A stretch of DNA of 64,000 nt from NCBI RefSeq assembly GCF_013402815.2, contig NZ_CP084880.1, positions 186,001-250,000 on the forward strand, read 5' to 3'. The translations under genes were made by a program, and so were the position numbers. Source of the stretch: Natrinema halophilum. GTDB lineage: Archaea; Halobacteriota; Halobacteria; Halobacteriales; Natrialbaceae. Of the stretch, positions 56,935 through 64,000 are shown piece after piece. The notes under the pieces are model-generated. The model was given only the letters and a program-made list of their open reading frames with translations, did no database searches and was not told where the DNA came from. Positions within the stretch are counted from its first letter, which is position 1, and every line of letters starts with the position of its first letter.

Positions 56935-57120
56935 CTACCGCTTCCGATCGTCTATCATGCGGCCGCCCGCTTCGTCTTGCATGCCGTTGGGAATGGAGGT
57001 GAAATAAAGCGAAATCAATACGTCGTGTTCGGTGAGAAGTTCGAGCAGGCTGTCGAGGTTCGCCAGTCCCCTGTTTGGATGCTGCTGCCCTGAGGGAACG
57101 ACTAGCACAGCCCTCCACAT
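56935..57120 (-). CDS. Possible 61-aa protein upstream of pncB
   Basis: ATG 57120 reads MWRAVLVVPSGQQHPNRGLA, then NLDSLLELLTEHDVLISLYF and a short tail. It has sensible composition and the same strand as pncB, 84 bp before it. It starts 9 bp from the divergent hydrolase start, so the two promoters would overlap. Unrecognised; may be a relic. Confidence 0.35.
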   Translation of the reverse strand: MWRAVLVVPSGQQHPNRGLANLDSLLELLTEHDVLISLYFTSIPNGMQDEAGGRMIDDRKR

Positions 57121-57128
57121 TCAATAGC

Positions 57129-57791
57129 ATGGCCGGTGGACGAACGACGGTGGGAATGATTGATAATTCGATCGTCACGGTCACCGTCGGCGACGTCGAT
57201 CTCGAGGGGGAGTTGCTCGTCCCAGAAGACGCAACTGGCCTCGTCCTGTTCGCCCACGGGAGCGGCAGCAGCAGACACAGCCCGCGAAACAATTTCGTCG
57301 CCGAGCGGGTTCGTGAGCGCGGGGTCGGGACGTTACTGTTCGACCTGCTCACCGAGAAAGAGGATCAAACGTATGAAACGCGATTCGATATCGCATTACT
57401 GACCGATCGTCTCGTCGGCGCAACGGAGTGGGTCCGCCGACTTGACGATACTGCCGGTCTCCGGATCGGATACTTCGGATCGAGTACCGGTTCTGCGGCG
57501 GCACTCCGTGGCGCAGCACGACCTGAAACGGACATCGCAGCCGTCGTCTCGCGAGGAGGACGAGTCGACATGGCTGAAGACGTCCTCGATCAAGTAACGG
57601 CACCGACGCTGTTCATCGTCGGTGGTGATGACCAACCGGTTCTTGAATGGAACAAAGAAGCATACAAACTACTGGCGGGGGAGAAGTCTCTCGAGGTCAT
57701 CGACGGTGCAACACACCTATTCGAAGAACCAGGGGCGCTCGAGGCGGTCGCCGATCACGCAGGCGAGTGGTTCGCTGAGAAACTCCAGTGA
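57129..57791 (+). CDS. Dienelactone-hydrolase-like alpha/beta hydrolase
   Basis: 220 aa. Oxyanion-side strand LVLFAHGSGSSRHSPRN, nucleophile elbow YFGSSTGSAAAL (GxSxG with the second Ser), acid-side VGGDDQPVLEWN and the catalytic His in GATHLFEEPG. In bacteria the same domain is often fused to a phosphoribosyltransferase; here it stands alone. ATG 57129 gives the family N-terminus. The substrate is unknown. Confidence 0.88.
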   Translation: MAGGRTTVGMIDNSIVTVTVGDVDLEGELLVPEDATGLVLFAHGSGSSRHSPRNNFVAERVRERGVGTLLFDLLTEKEDQTYETRFDIALLTDRLVGATEWVRRLDDTAGLRIGYFGSSTGSAAALRGAARPETDIAAVVSRGGRVDMAEDVLDQVTAPTLFIVGGDDQPVLEWNKEAYKLLAGEKSLEVIDGATHLFEEPGALEAVADHAGEWFAEKLQ

Positions 57792-57867
57792 ACGAACGTC
57801 GTGGCGACCAGACGGAATCACCCGCAACGTCTTTCTGGTCGAACGCGCAGTTCACACACGAAGGTAG

Positions 57868-57891
57868 AAAATACAGCGGACGCTGTATTTT
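57868..57891. terminator. Perfect 10-bp hairpin downstream of the hydrolase gene
   Basis: AAAATACAGC and GCTGTATTTT around a GGAC loop, 77 bp after the hydrolase stop. The A/T-flanked stem could be a terminator or mark the boundary of the origin region. Confidence 0.45.
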
Positions 57892-58320
57892 GTCCGTAAT
57901 AGGTGTGATCGCCGCTTCCAAAATCGCACTCGAGCCACGAGTGTGAAAGGGAATGCCGATGTCATACGTGTATGTCTTTATCACGAAGACGGCGTCGACT
58001 TCATCTCCTCGGTTAGCGATTGCCGCCGCGAGTTGGATTCTGATATCGGTTTAGACGTCAAATAGACCGATGCGCTGAGTAAAGGTAGTAATGGAACGCG
58101 AATTCGTCCGCTTGGCTGCAGTAGTGTTTTAGTTCGATGTGGGTTCCGAGCTTCTGAAACCAACCCCGCATCACTCGCCTGACAAACTACGAATTCGTAC
58201 TGAAACATCACACGTAGGACTGGTTGAAAATAAAATAGTTGAATGATAGCCAAAGAAGCGTGTTTCCTATTTGTGGATACTCTATTGTCCTTTTCCGTCT
58301 CGACCGAGGGTTATGCACGG

Positions 58321-58340
58321 ACACACCTCTATCGATGTGT
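58321..58340 (+). repeat. Origin element 1 (variant)
   Basis: ACACACCTCTATCGATGTGT; the CCCC run is shortened to ACC, with GATGTGT end. Confidence 0.75.
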
Positions 58341-58409
58341 TTCTGCCGGTTCCGAGATTAACTCACATATTATCATGAATGTTCAGATATACGGCTGGGT
58401 TGGAATAAC

Positions 58410-58450
58410 TAACGACATGACCTCCATCCCATAACGACATGACCTCCATC
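58410..58450 (+). repeat. 19-bp direct duplication in the origin region
   Basis: TAACGACATGACCTCCATC at 58410-58428 and again at 58432-58450, separated by CCA. Confidence 0.75.
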
Positions 58451-58648
58451 TCAGCATGAGAACTAACTCCTGCCCATGCGACGTTCAGGTGCTTTCGCTA
58501 CTATGTGATGACGATCAGTATGCAGATTGTCGCTTTTTACACCAGTATTAGAGGAGCCTATCGAGATCGTGACTATCCACCGGTTGCCCGTTCATTTCCC
58601 AGAGTAAGTATCGATGGTTGTTATATTATTAGTCGGTCGAACGTTCAG

Positions 58649-58668
58649 ACACCCCTCTATCGAAGTGT
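58649..58668 (+). repeat. Origin element 2
   Basis: ACACCCCTCTATCGAAGTGT, GAAGTGT type. Confidence 0.85.
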
Positions 58669-58738
58669 ACAGTGAGTGAATCCCACACAACTCCAGCGAG
58701 CATCCGACGGTTTTGTCAAAACAGCACTCGACAAATTA

Positions 58739-58797
58739 CTCAAAACCCTATAATAATATTTTCATACTCAAAACCCTATAATAATAATATTTTCACT
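58739..58797 (+). repeat. AT-rich direct duplication in the origin region
   Basis: ACTCAAAACCCTATAATAAT followed by ATTTTCA occurs twice, the second with an extra AAT. A candidate second unwinding element. Confidence 0.65.
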
Positions 58798-58993
58798 CAT
58801 GTCGGAATAACAATATACTTACTCAGTTTCGAATAATATGCCATCTCCATATAATCCAAGAGCTGGAAGGAAGAAATAGAGCGAGAATTGTGGAATCGAG
58901 ACTGATCTATCCGTCAGTTAAAAGGTCCCTATAATTCCGGCTAACGGTGAAGTTCGTTCTCAAGCGAACGTCCTGACGTCAGTAATCGCATAG

Positions 58994-59013
58994 ACACCCC
59001 TCTATCGATGTGT
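58994..59013 (+). repeat. Origin element 3
   Basis: ACACCCCTCTATCGATGTGT, GATGTGT type. Confidence 0.85.
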
Positions 59014-59180
59014 ATAAGACCGGCTGAGGTGGATGGTTTCCTCGACTGAAGTAGACGATCTACCGGGAGCATTCGTTGTTAGTGTCCTTGGAGCTGGCCG
59101 TTGATTTCAGTAATAATAGTCTTATCGCTGACCGGTGACACAAGAAAACTTGAAAGACCTTCTTTATTTTTCGAACACCC

Positions 59181-59200
59181 ACACCCCTCTATCGATGTGT
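59181..59200 (+). repeat. Origin element 4
   Basis: ACACCCCTCTATCGATGTGT, identical to element 3, 187 bp away. Confidence 0.85.
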
Positions 59201-59379
59201 TCAACTACTCAACAGAGGGGTGGGGCAGACGATATTAAGTACTTTGTGCCAATCCACCGGATGTTCTACCGATCATATGGCCGAAATCAGTAGTATTATG
59301 TTCCGATCCTAAAACAAGATTGGCATACAGATGGACAAAAGAGAGTATTTACGCCTTTTTCATTCTTACCCTCTATTAA

Positions 59380-59404
59380 CTAGACTAGACTAGACTAGTC
59401 TAGA
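59380..59404. repeat. TAGAC tandem repeat ending in a palindrome
   Basis: Three or more TAGAC units run into CTAGACTAGTCTAG, a perfect 14-bp palindrome, 10 bp before origin element 5. Confidence 0.6.
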
Positions 59405-59414
59405 ATGAACCCCC

Positions 59415-59434
59415 ACACCCCTCTATCGATGTGT
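59415..59434 (+). repeat. Origin element 5
   Basis: ACACCCCTCTATCGATGTGT, directly followed by a duplicated half-site TCGATGTGT (59435-59443). It is the left border of the putative unwinding element. Confidence 0.88.
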
Positions 59435-59443
59435 TCGATGTGT

Positions 59444-59683
59444 TCACTCACTCTTTTATTCTGTTGTTCCCCTAACCACAGAGTGGGGTCATCTACTCAT
59501 CTACTCAAAATATGTTCATTCCAATAATAGCCTATATCTAATCTATTTCACGGATAATATCCACGAAATACCTAACTAATGTGTATTCTAGAACTCATAG
59601 CACCTCAAATTTGCACATCTAAATTTCGATACGCTGTTTTTCGTCGTGTACCCATCAGATAGTTCTTCTCACTGAGAGAGAAA
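59444..59683. other. Candidate DNA unwinding element
   Basis: A 240-bp AT-rich segment with TATATCTAATCTATTTC and ATAATATCC runs. It is flanked by element 5 (plus) and element 6 (minus) pointing toward it, the standard position for a duplex-opening site between Orc1-bound repeats. Confidence 0.65.
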
Positions 59684-59703
59684 ACACTTCGATAGAGGGG
59701 TGT
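59684..59703 (-). repeat. Origin element 6, inverted
   Basis: Plus-strand text ACACTTCGATAGAGGGGTGT is the exact reverse complement of elements 2, 9 and 10. Confidence 0.88.
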
Positions 59704-59834
59704 CTGTTACTCGGATCGTGTCTCTTCGAACTTCAAGAGTTTTCATCAGACGCTCCCTCAGTTTCTCGATGGGTTGATGGTGAGCTAAGTGAGAGTCTTC
59801 TTCCCGGCCTTTCTGCCGCCTCATTCGGAAGAAC

Positions 59835-59854
59835 ACACATCGATAGAGGTGGGT
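59835..59854 (-). repeat. Origin element 7, inverted, in the orc1 promoter
   Basis: ACACATCGATAGAGGTGGGT, the reverse complement of a GATGTGT-type element with ACCCACC in place of ACACCCC. It ends 22 bp before the orc1 ATG, so Orc1 binding here could repress its own gene. Confidence 0.78.
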
Positions 59855-59876
59855 AACACTTTTGGTTGCGCCCTGT

Positions 59877-61322
59877 ATGGACCTCCGTATGGGAACAGAT
59901 GATTTCGAGGATCCTCGAGACACGACGGGGAGACCGAATGAGGAGACAACAGAGGGGGATGTTTCTTCATCGGATTCTTCCGAGGCGTCGGAATCTCTAT
60001 CCTCGAGTGATCCGACGAATGCGGGTGAGTCACAATCGATCGAGGATATGCTACTAGAGTTCGACCAGCAAGAGGGTCTTATCCGCGACCGGTCGCTACT
60101 CGATCCAAATCATATCGTCGAAGAAGATCGGATCGTTGGCCGCGACAGACAACTACAGGAAGTTACAAAAATGCTTCGTGTTGCTCTTGGTGATAATCGA
60201 CCGCCGAATCTTTTTCTTTACGGGCCGTCTGGGACTGGAAAATCATTAATCACAAAGGCTGTTTGTAAGAATATCAGTGGTATCTGCGAAACACGAGATA
60301 TCCGTTTTGGAACTATCGAAGTCAATTGTCAGGATCTAGACACTCTAGGCGTTGCTGTATACGAACTAGTAAACTGCGCTGCTGAGGAAGCAGATGTCGA
60401 GGTTGAGGTTCCCAAGCACGGAGTCGCAACGAAGGAAAAATGGGACGAACTCTATCGAATTGTCAATGAAAACTTCGATTCAGCTGTGTTCGTTTTAGAC
60501 GAACTAGATATGCTCGTCGGACGTCGAGACAAACAGGAGCCGGCATTCTCTCGTCTCCTCTATCAACTTTCGAGGGCCGGCGCGAACAACGAACTCACCG
60601 CACACATATCCGTTGTTGCTATCTCCAACGATACGAAAATGATGGAATCCGTTGGAAGTCGAGCGTTGAGTTCATTTACACCTGAAGATGTTCACTTCGA
60701 CGACTACGACGCGAACCAGCTGCAGTCGATTCTTCGTCGGCGCCAGGATGCGTTCTACGAAGCCGTTCTCGATAAGGACGTAATTCCATTAGCGGCGGCT
60801 TTCGCAGCCCAGACTCATGGTGATGCGCGCAAAGCAATCGATCTGATGCGCGTTGCCGGCGAACTCGCCGAACGGGAAGGCGATACTAACGTTCGCGAAG
60901 AACACGTTCGGCAAGCACAGGACAAAGTCGAGAAGAATCGAGTCCTCGAAGTCGTTCGCGGTATCAGCACTCAGAAGAAACTCTGCCTCTATGCGACGGC
61001 GGCGGTTGCTGCTGAAACGAACAACGAGGCTGCTCGGAGCACCACCGGGTACCGTGTGTACCAGTTCCTCACGGAGGCAATCGACGCCGAGCAATATCAT
61101 CAGGAAACGTATGTGAATAAAATGAAGGAAATGACGACGTATTCGCTGGTCAATTTCGAGCGACGAAGTCATGGACCAAGTTCAGGGATGTTCTTGGAGT
61201 TCCAGTTCGGCGAGCGTCCCGAAACAATTCTCGAAACACTCCGTGAGGATTCGCGTATCGATATGGTTTCGCCGAGCGAGGTCTCGAGTGTAGTCAAAGC
61301 CCAAATCATGAACGAGACGTAA
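59877..61322 (+). CDS. orc1: Orc1/Cdc6 replication initiator
   Basis: 481 aa. The first 60 residues are a Ser/Glu-rich tail. The AAA+ domain spans about 65-330: GRDRQLQEVTKMLRVAL, Walker A LYGPSGTGKSLI, Walker B FVLDELDML, sensor 1 VVAISNDTKMM, and sensor 2 in THGDARKAIDLMRVAGELAE. The C-terminal winged helix spans about 370-480 (YATAAVAAETNNEAARSTTG, YSLVNFERRS). It should bind the ten 20-bp elements around it and load MCM. ATG 59877 is used; ATG 59889 is an alternative, and a TTG at 59862 is unlikely. Confidence 0.95.
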   Translation: MDLRMGTDDFEDPRDTTGRPNEETTEGDVSSSDSSEASESLSSSDPTNAGESQSIEDMLLEFDQQEGLIRDRSLLDPNHIVEEDRIVGRDRQLQEVTKMLRVALGDNRPPNLFLYGPSGTGKSLITKAVCKNISGICETRDIRFGTIEVNCQDLDTLGVAVYELVNCAAEEADVEVEVPKHGVATKEKWDELYRIVNENFDSAVFVLDELDMLVGRRDKQEPAFSRLLYQLSRAGANNELTAHISVVAISNDTKMMESVGSRALSSFTPEDVHFDDYDANQLQSILRRRQDAFYEAVLDKDVIPLAAAFAAQTHGDARKAIDLMRVAGELAEREGDTNVREEHVRQAQDKVEKNRVLEVVRGISTQKKLCLYATAAVAAETNNEAARSTTGYRVYQFLTEAIDAEQYHQETYVNKMKEMTTYSLVNFERRSHGPSSGMFLEFQFGERPETILETLREDSRIDMVSPSEVSSVVKAQIMNET

Positions 61323-61342
61323 GCTGACGAAGCGACAGCAAA

Positions 61343-61387
61343 CGAGGATAACCCACCCGAGGATAACCCACCCGAGGATTACCCACC
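61343..61387 (+). repeat. 15-bp tandem repeat after orc1
   Basis: Three units of CGAGGATAACCCACC (the last with TT for TA). The final unit runs into origin element 8, so the ACCCACC variant of that element may have arisen from the repeat. Confidence 0.7.
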
Positions 61388-61400
61388 TCTATCGAAGTGT
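61381..61400 (+). repeat. Origin element 8 (variant)
   Basis: ACCCACCTCTATCGAAGTGT. It shares the ACCCACC left arm of element 7. Confidence 0.75.
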
Positions 61401-61597
61401 ACCCACTACATTTTTAAATTAGTAGTTCATCTGTATGTCAGCTGTATATGTATTCGAATACGACCTCGTACACTCATGCCGATATACTGCCATATCATTT
61501 GCTCTCGCGCCTGAATTCGGTATTCGGTTTCAGTATCCGATCACACGTCGATACTCTACCCGGACACACGTAGTGGGTTCGAACGACGAGCAGTACC

Positions 61598-61617
61598 ACA
61601 CCCCTCTATCGAAGTGT
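61598..61617 (+). repeat. Origin element 9
   Basis: ACACCCCTCTATCGAAGTGT. Confidence 0.85.
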
Positions 61618-61788
61618 ACCTAGAACGAATAACTATGGACAATTCGTTTTGTACAAGAGGCTATTTCTCTCGTATAACCAGATCTAATTCTGTTCATTGA
61701 GAACGGCCGTACTCTTAGGACGGGTATTCGCGTAACTGTCGCTCCGAACTCATTCTTCGATGTGTAATTTCAGATTCTGAGAAATCAG

Positions 61789-61808
61789 ACACCCCTCTAT
61801 CGAAGTGT
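61789..61808 (+). repeat. Origin element 10
   Basis: ACACCCCTCTATCGAAGTGT, 191 bp after element 9. A half-site TTCGATGTGT is at 61756-61765. The rest of 61323-61894 holds no gene. Confidence 0.85.
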
Positions 61809-61894
61809 ATTCATTCTCAGCAGCAGTACCTAAACGGTTCGGTATTATTTCTTTTGAAATGTAATTCAGATCGATGCTCAGTTCGCAGTGACAC

Positions 61895-62662
61895 TTACTG
61901 GGCTGCTATCCCTCCGTCAGCAACGTGAACTTCACCTGTGACGTACCCAGCAGCATCGCTTGCAAGGTATACGGCGCTCGCAGCAACTTCGTCGGGATCT
62001 GCAAATCGGTTCTGCGGGATTGACTCGAGGATGTCTTCGCGAATGTTCTCGTTTTCACGGACGCCCTTCGTGAATTCGGTTTTTACGTATCCCGGTGCCA
62101 GGGCGTTTACACGGATCTCTGGAGTCCACTCGACAGCTAGTGATTTCGTCATTCCGACCAGAGCATGTTTTGAGGCTGTATACGGCGTTTGGTATGGGAG
62201 TGCGACGACACCGCCGACGCTGGCGACGTTCACAATAGAACCTGTTCCGTCCCGATCATCGATTCGACGGCCGAACTCACGCGAACAACGAAACGCGCCT
62301 GTAACGTTAACTCCAAGAATTTTGTTCCATGTCTCCATGTCCAGGTTCCGGGCGTCTCCGAAGAATGGGTTGACTCCAGCATTGTTTACGAGCACGTCGA
62401 CGCAACCAAGCGACGCCTCGACGTCGTCGAACATCGCCTCAACGGATGCCCCGTCAGTCACGTCGAGCGTACACGGGTGGGCAGTCCCGCCGGCATCTTC
62501 GATACGGTCCGCCGTTGCCTCGAGAGCGTCTTCGGACCGAGCGACTGGGGCGACGTCTGCTCCTGACTTGGCCATGGCGACCGCGATTTCTTCGCCAATA
62601 CCGCGACTACCTCCCGTCACTACCGCTACATTGCCTTTCAGCGAGAAGGCACTGAGTCCCAT
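61895..62662 (-). CDS. Short-chain dehydrogenase/reductase (SDR, FabG-like)
   Basis: 255 aa from ATG 62662. Cofactor motif VVTGGSRGIGEEIA, DVLVNNAGVNPFFGDARNLD, catalytic Ser in VNVASVGGVVALPYQ, YTASK with Tyr and Lys, and the C-terminal YVTGEVHVADGG. The aspartate-free beta-2 end (VAPVARSEDAL) favours NADP(H). Single gene beside the origin. Its substrate is unknown; many such enzymes act on 3-hydroxyacyl-CoA or sugars. Confidence 0.92.
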   Translation of the reverse strand: MGLSAFSLKGNVAVVTGGSRGIGEEIAVAMAKSGADVAPVARSEDALEATADRIEDAGGTAHPCTLDVTDGASVEAMFDDVEASLGCVDVLVNNAGVNPFFGDARNLDMETWNKILGVNVTGAFRCSREFGRRIDDRDGTGSIVNVASVGGVVALPYQTPYTASKHALVGMTKSLAVEWTPEIRVNALAPGYVKTEFTKGVRENENIREDILESIPQNRFADPDEVAASAVYLASDAAGYVTGEVHVADGGIAAQ

Positions 62663-62751
62663 GAGAATCGATTCACAAATCACGGATATGAACGTTGTGT
62701 TATCACCGTATTAGGCCAGATCTCCGTGTTTGAACGGTTTAGATCCAAATC

Positions 62752-62807
62752 GGGTTAGGACTGAATTTGGTCACTGAAAGGGTTAGGACCGAATTTGGTC
62801 ACCGAAG
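62752..62807 (+). repeat. 28-bp tandem duplication
   Basis: Two copies starting GGGTTAGGACYGAATTTGG and continuing TCACYGAA, differing at two or three positions, between the SDR gene and the SMC-like gene. Confidence 0.7.
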
Positions 62808-62865
62808 AGAAGAACGTACGAGACATAAGGTATCTGTGATCAGATATTACTGCCGGCTGACTGCG

Positions 62866-64000
62866 TTAACTCAGTTGATCTGCCGTTATCTGTGTATATT
62901 GATCCGTAATACGAGACGCATCTTCGGGGAGGAGTGCGACGATAAGGTACGACGAATACGCAGAAAAGTATTCGACCAGGTCTGCGATACGTTCAGAATC
63001 GATCGCCTCTAACGAATCCAACAACACGAACGGTACTTCTTGGTATACCTCGTGAACAAGATAGCCTGCGAGTGCAACTACCAAGCCGATCACCTCGCGT
63101 TCGCTTTCGCTTAGGTTTGCTACTATGTCTTCGTAAACGGATCCGGTTCCCGATTCTCGTACGAGGTGCAGGTCGAACGTCGTTTCATCCCCACTTCTCG
63201 CCTGCGATTCTTTTCGTTCAATCCAGACACGTGATATGTTTCGATAATTGAGGATATTTAGTACTTCGTCCATGTGCTTGTTGAACTTTGAAACGGATTC
63301 GGATTCGATTTCAGCCACTCGACCGCGCTCGCGATTGAGTTCTTGGCGGATTTCGTCGAGTTGATCCTGCAGCGTCGATTTATCTGGTAGCGATTCGATC
63401 TCGTCGATCTCTTCTTCGACTGATGCTAGCTCCTGTTGCTTCTGGCCCTGTTCGTACTGTAAATCGCTTATTTGCTCGTATGTTTCTAATAGATCGCTGT
63501 CGCGAAGTTCCTCAGTGTCGGCGACATCGGATTCGAGTTCGCTAATCGTTTTGCCCACTTCTTTTACTTCCGCTTCGAGGTCTGCCTTGCGCTCTTTTTT
63601 TGCCTCGAGTTTGCGTTCGACATCGTTTATTTCACTGCTAAGGCGTTCTCGCTCCTCGATCGCGTCTCGAATCTCCATTTGTTCGTTCTCTAGTTCGTTA
63701 ATTCGCGACTCGAGATCGGAGATCTCGTTTCGTTTTTCAGTGACGACATTTCGAAGATTCTCAAGGCGATCTGCTATCGCTCCTCTATCGGCTCGATTTC
63801 CGCAGGTCCAACAGGTGACTTCCTGGTCCGATTCGGGGGCGAGTTCCGTAACAGGTCCATCGGTGGATGGTTCATCGGGCAAATTGGATATACTCTCGGA
63901 GAGTATATCTTCGTTGAATTCGACGATCGAAGCGAGATCTGATACCGTATTCTCGAGTTTTCGCTTTCGGTTCCGGTTGGATCGGAGTTCCCCCTGTATT
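62866..64000 (-). CDS. Archaea-specific SMC-related (Rad50-like) coiled-coil ATPase, N-terminus off the window
   Basis: The frame is open from the right edge (about 377 codons) to a stop at 62866. A CxxC hinge/hook (EVTCWTCGNRADRGA) is followed by about 180 residues of coiled coil (heptads such as ISDLESRINELENEQMEIRD). The C-terminal ATPase half has the ABC-signature-like LSESEREVIGLVVALAGYL and Walker B VPFVLLDSLEAIDSERI. The Walker A half is outside the window. Such proteins are widespread in haloarchaea, often on plasmids, and are thought to act in chromosome organisation or DNA repair. It lies beside the orc1 origin, as SMC-type genes often do on secondary replicons. Confidence 0.88.
   Translation of the reverse strand, partial: IQGELRSNRNRKRKLENTVSDLASIVEFNEDILSESISNLPDEPSTDGPVTELAPESDQEVTCWTCGNRADRGAIADRLENLRNVVTEKRNEISDLESRINELENEQMEIRDAIEERERLSSEINDVERKLEAKKERKADLEAEVKEVGKTISELESDVADTEELRDSDLLETYEQISDLQYEQGQKQQELASVEEEIDEIESLPDKSTLQDQLDEIRQELNRERGRVAEIESESVSKFNKHMDEVLNILNYRNISRVWIERKESQARSGDETTFDLHLVRESGTGSVYEDIVANLSESEREVIGLVVALAGYLVHEVYQEVPFVLLDSLEAIDSERIADLVEYFSAYSSYLIVALLPEDASRITDQYTQITADQLS

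Larger units (their letters stand above)
57892..59876. other. Replication origin region upstream of orc1/cdc6
   Basis: 2 kb without genes and very AT-rich. It carries seven of the ten 20-bp origin elements: five on the plus strand between 58321 and 59434, then two inverted at 59684 and 59835 next to orc1. It also holds a 19-bp duplication at 58410-58450, an AT-rich duplication at 58739-58797 and TAGAC repeats at 59380-59404. The inverted elements enclosing AT-rich DNA beside an orc1 gene match the known architecture of haloarchaeal origins. Confidence 0.82.

Noticed and set aside
57892-58320. Possible transposase relic left of the origin
   Set aside because: Minus-strand frame 57981-58253 has no recognisable catalytic or HTH motif; left unassigned.
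58321-61808. CRISPR-like array of 20-bp repeats
   Set aside because: Spacing between repeats is irregular (about 150 to over 1500 bp), orientations change and an orc1 gene sits inside. These are origin elements, and no cas genes are present.

Overview
The window is haloarchaeal DNA, most like the Natrialbales (Natrinema/Haloterrigena/Natronorubrum type). The proteins are acidic, most promoters place a TATA box about 27 bases before a start codon (leaderless transcripts), and several families are haloarchaeal: RdfA-like, halocyanin, a 47-aa DUF7557-type protein, an archaea-specific SMC-related protein and Orc1/Cdc6. It looks like an accessory replicon or accessory chromosome arm. Intact genes alternate with decayed stretches, and the right end carries an Orc1-linked replication origin.

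Region 1 (1-25.4 kb) is the most unusual part. A mostly minus-strand catabolic set encodes an aldehyde dehydrogenase, a ComA/phosphosulfolactate-synthase-like enzyme, a luciferase-like monooxygenase, a TauE/SafE exporter, a class III CoA transferase, a two-subunit MaoC hydratase and an acyl-CoA dehydrogenase. A divergent IclR regulator follows. A DUF3604 protein, an MFS carrier, a YeiH-type putative sulfate exporter with a 41-aa membrane partner, EtfBA and a membrane Fe-S oxidoreductase lie next to it, and a second ComA paralog sits at 24.6-25.4 kb. Four copies of a 15-bp palindrome (TTCCAYARTATGGAA) lie at the IclR promoter and in the 1-kb spacer downstream. My inference is an IclR-controlled pathway for a sulfonated or sulfinated organic acid. 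The acid would be CoA-activated, oxidised and hydrated, with electrons passing through ETF to the membrane and sulfite or sulfate being exported. The ComA-like enzymes would form or break the C-S bond.

Region 2 (18.5-37.4 kb) is largely eroded. It holds a glycosyltransferase pseudogene with several frameshifts, a broken IS630-type transposase, remnants of a biotin-carrier domain, a thiolase-like protein, an ABC ATPase and PhaC, and long gene-free stretches. Intact genes within it encode a CBS protein, an MFS carrier, RNase H, a 1019-aa multi-PAS/GAF histidine kinase, an RdfA-like protein and a DUF2267 protein.

Region 3 (36.3-57.8 kb) is a stress and redox island: DUF2267, CBS pair, FMN split-barrel protein, YjbQ, halocyanin, geranylgeranyl-reductase-like flavoprotein, GAPDH-PGK operon, Hsp20, Dph6-like ATPase, TIM-barrel protein, tandem UspA, a frameshifted Na/Pi transporter, a glutamine-rich repeat protein, nicotinate phosphoribosyltransferase and a dienelactone-hydrolase-like enzyme. 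Many of these families also make up the mycobacterial DosR dormancy regulon.

Region 4 (57.8-64 kb) is a replication origin. Ten copies of a 20-bp element (ACACCCCTCTATCGAWGTGT) flank an orc1/cdc6 gene, with an AT-rich segment between oppositely oriented copies. An SDR gene and a partial SMC-like coiled-coil ATPase follow. No tRNA, rRNA or CRISPR array was seen.
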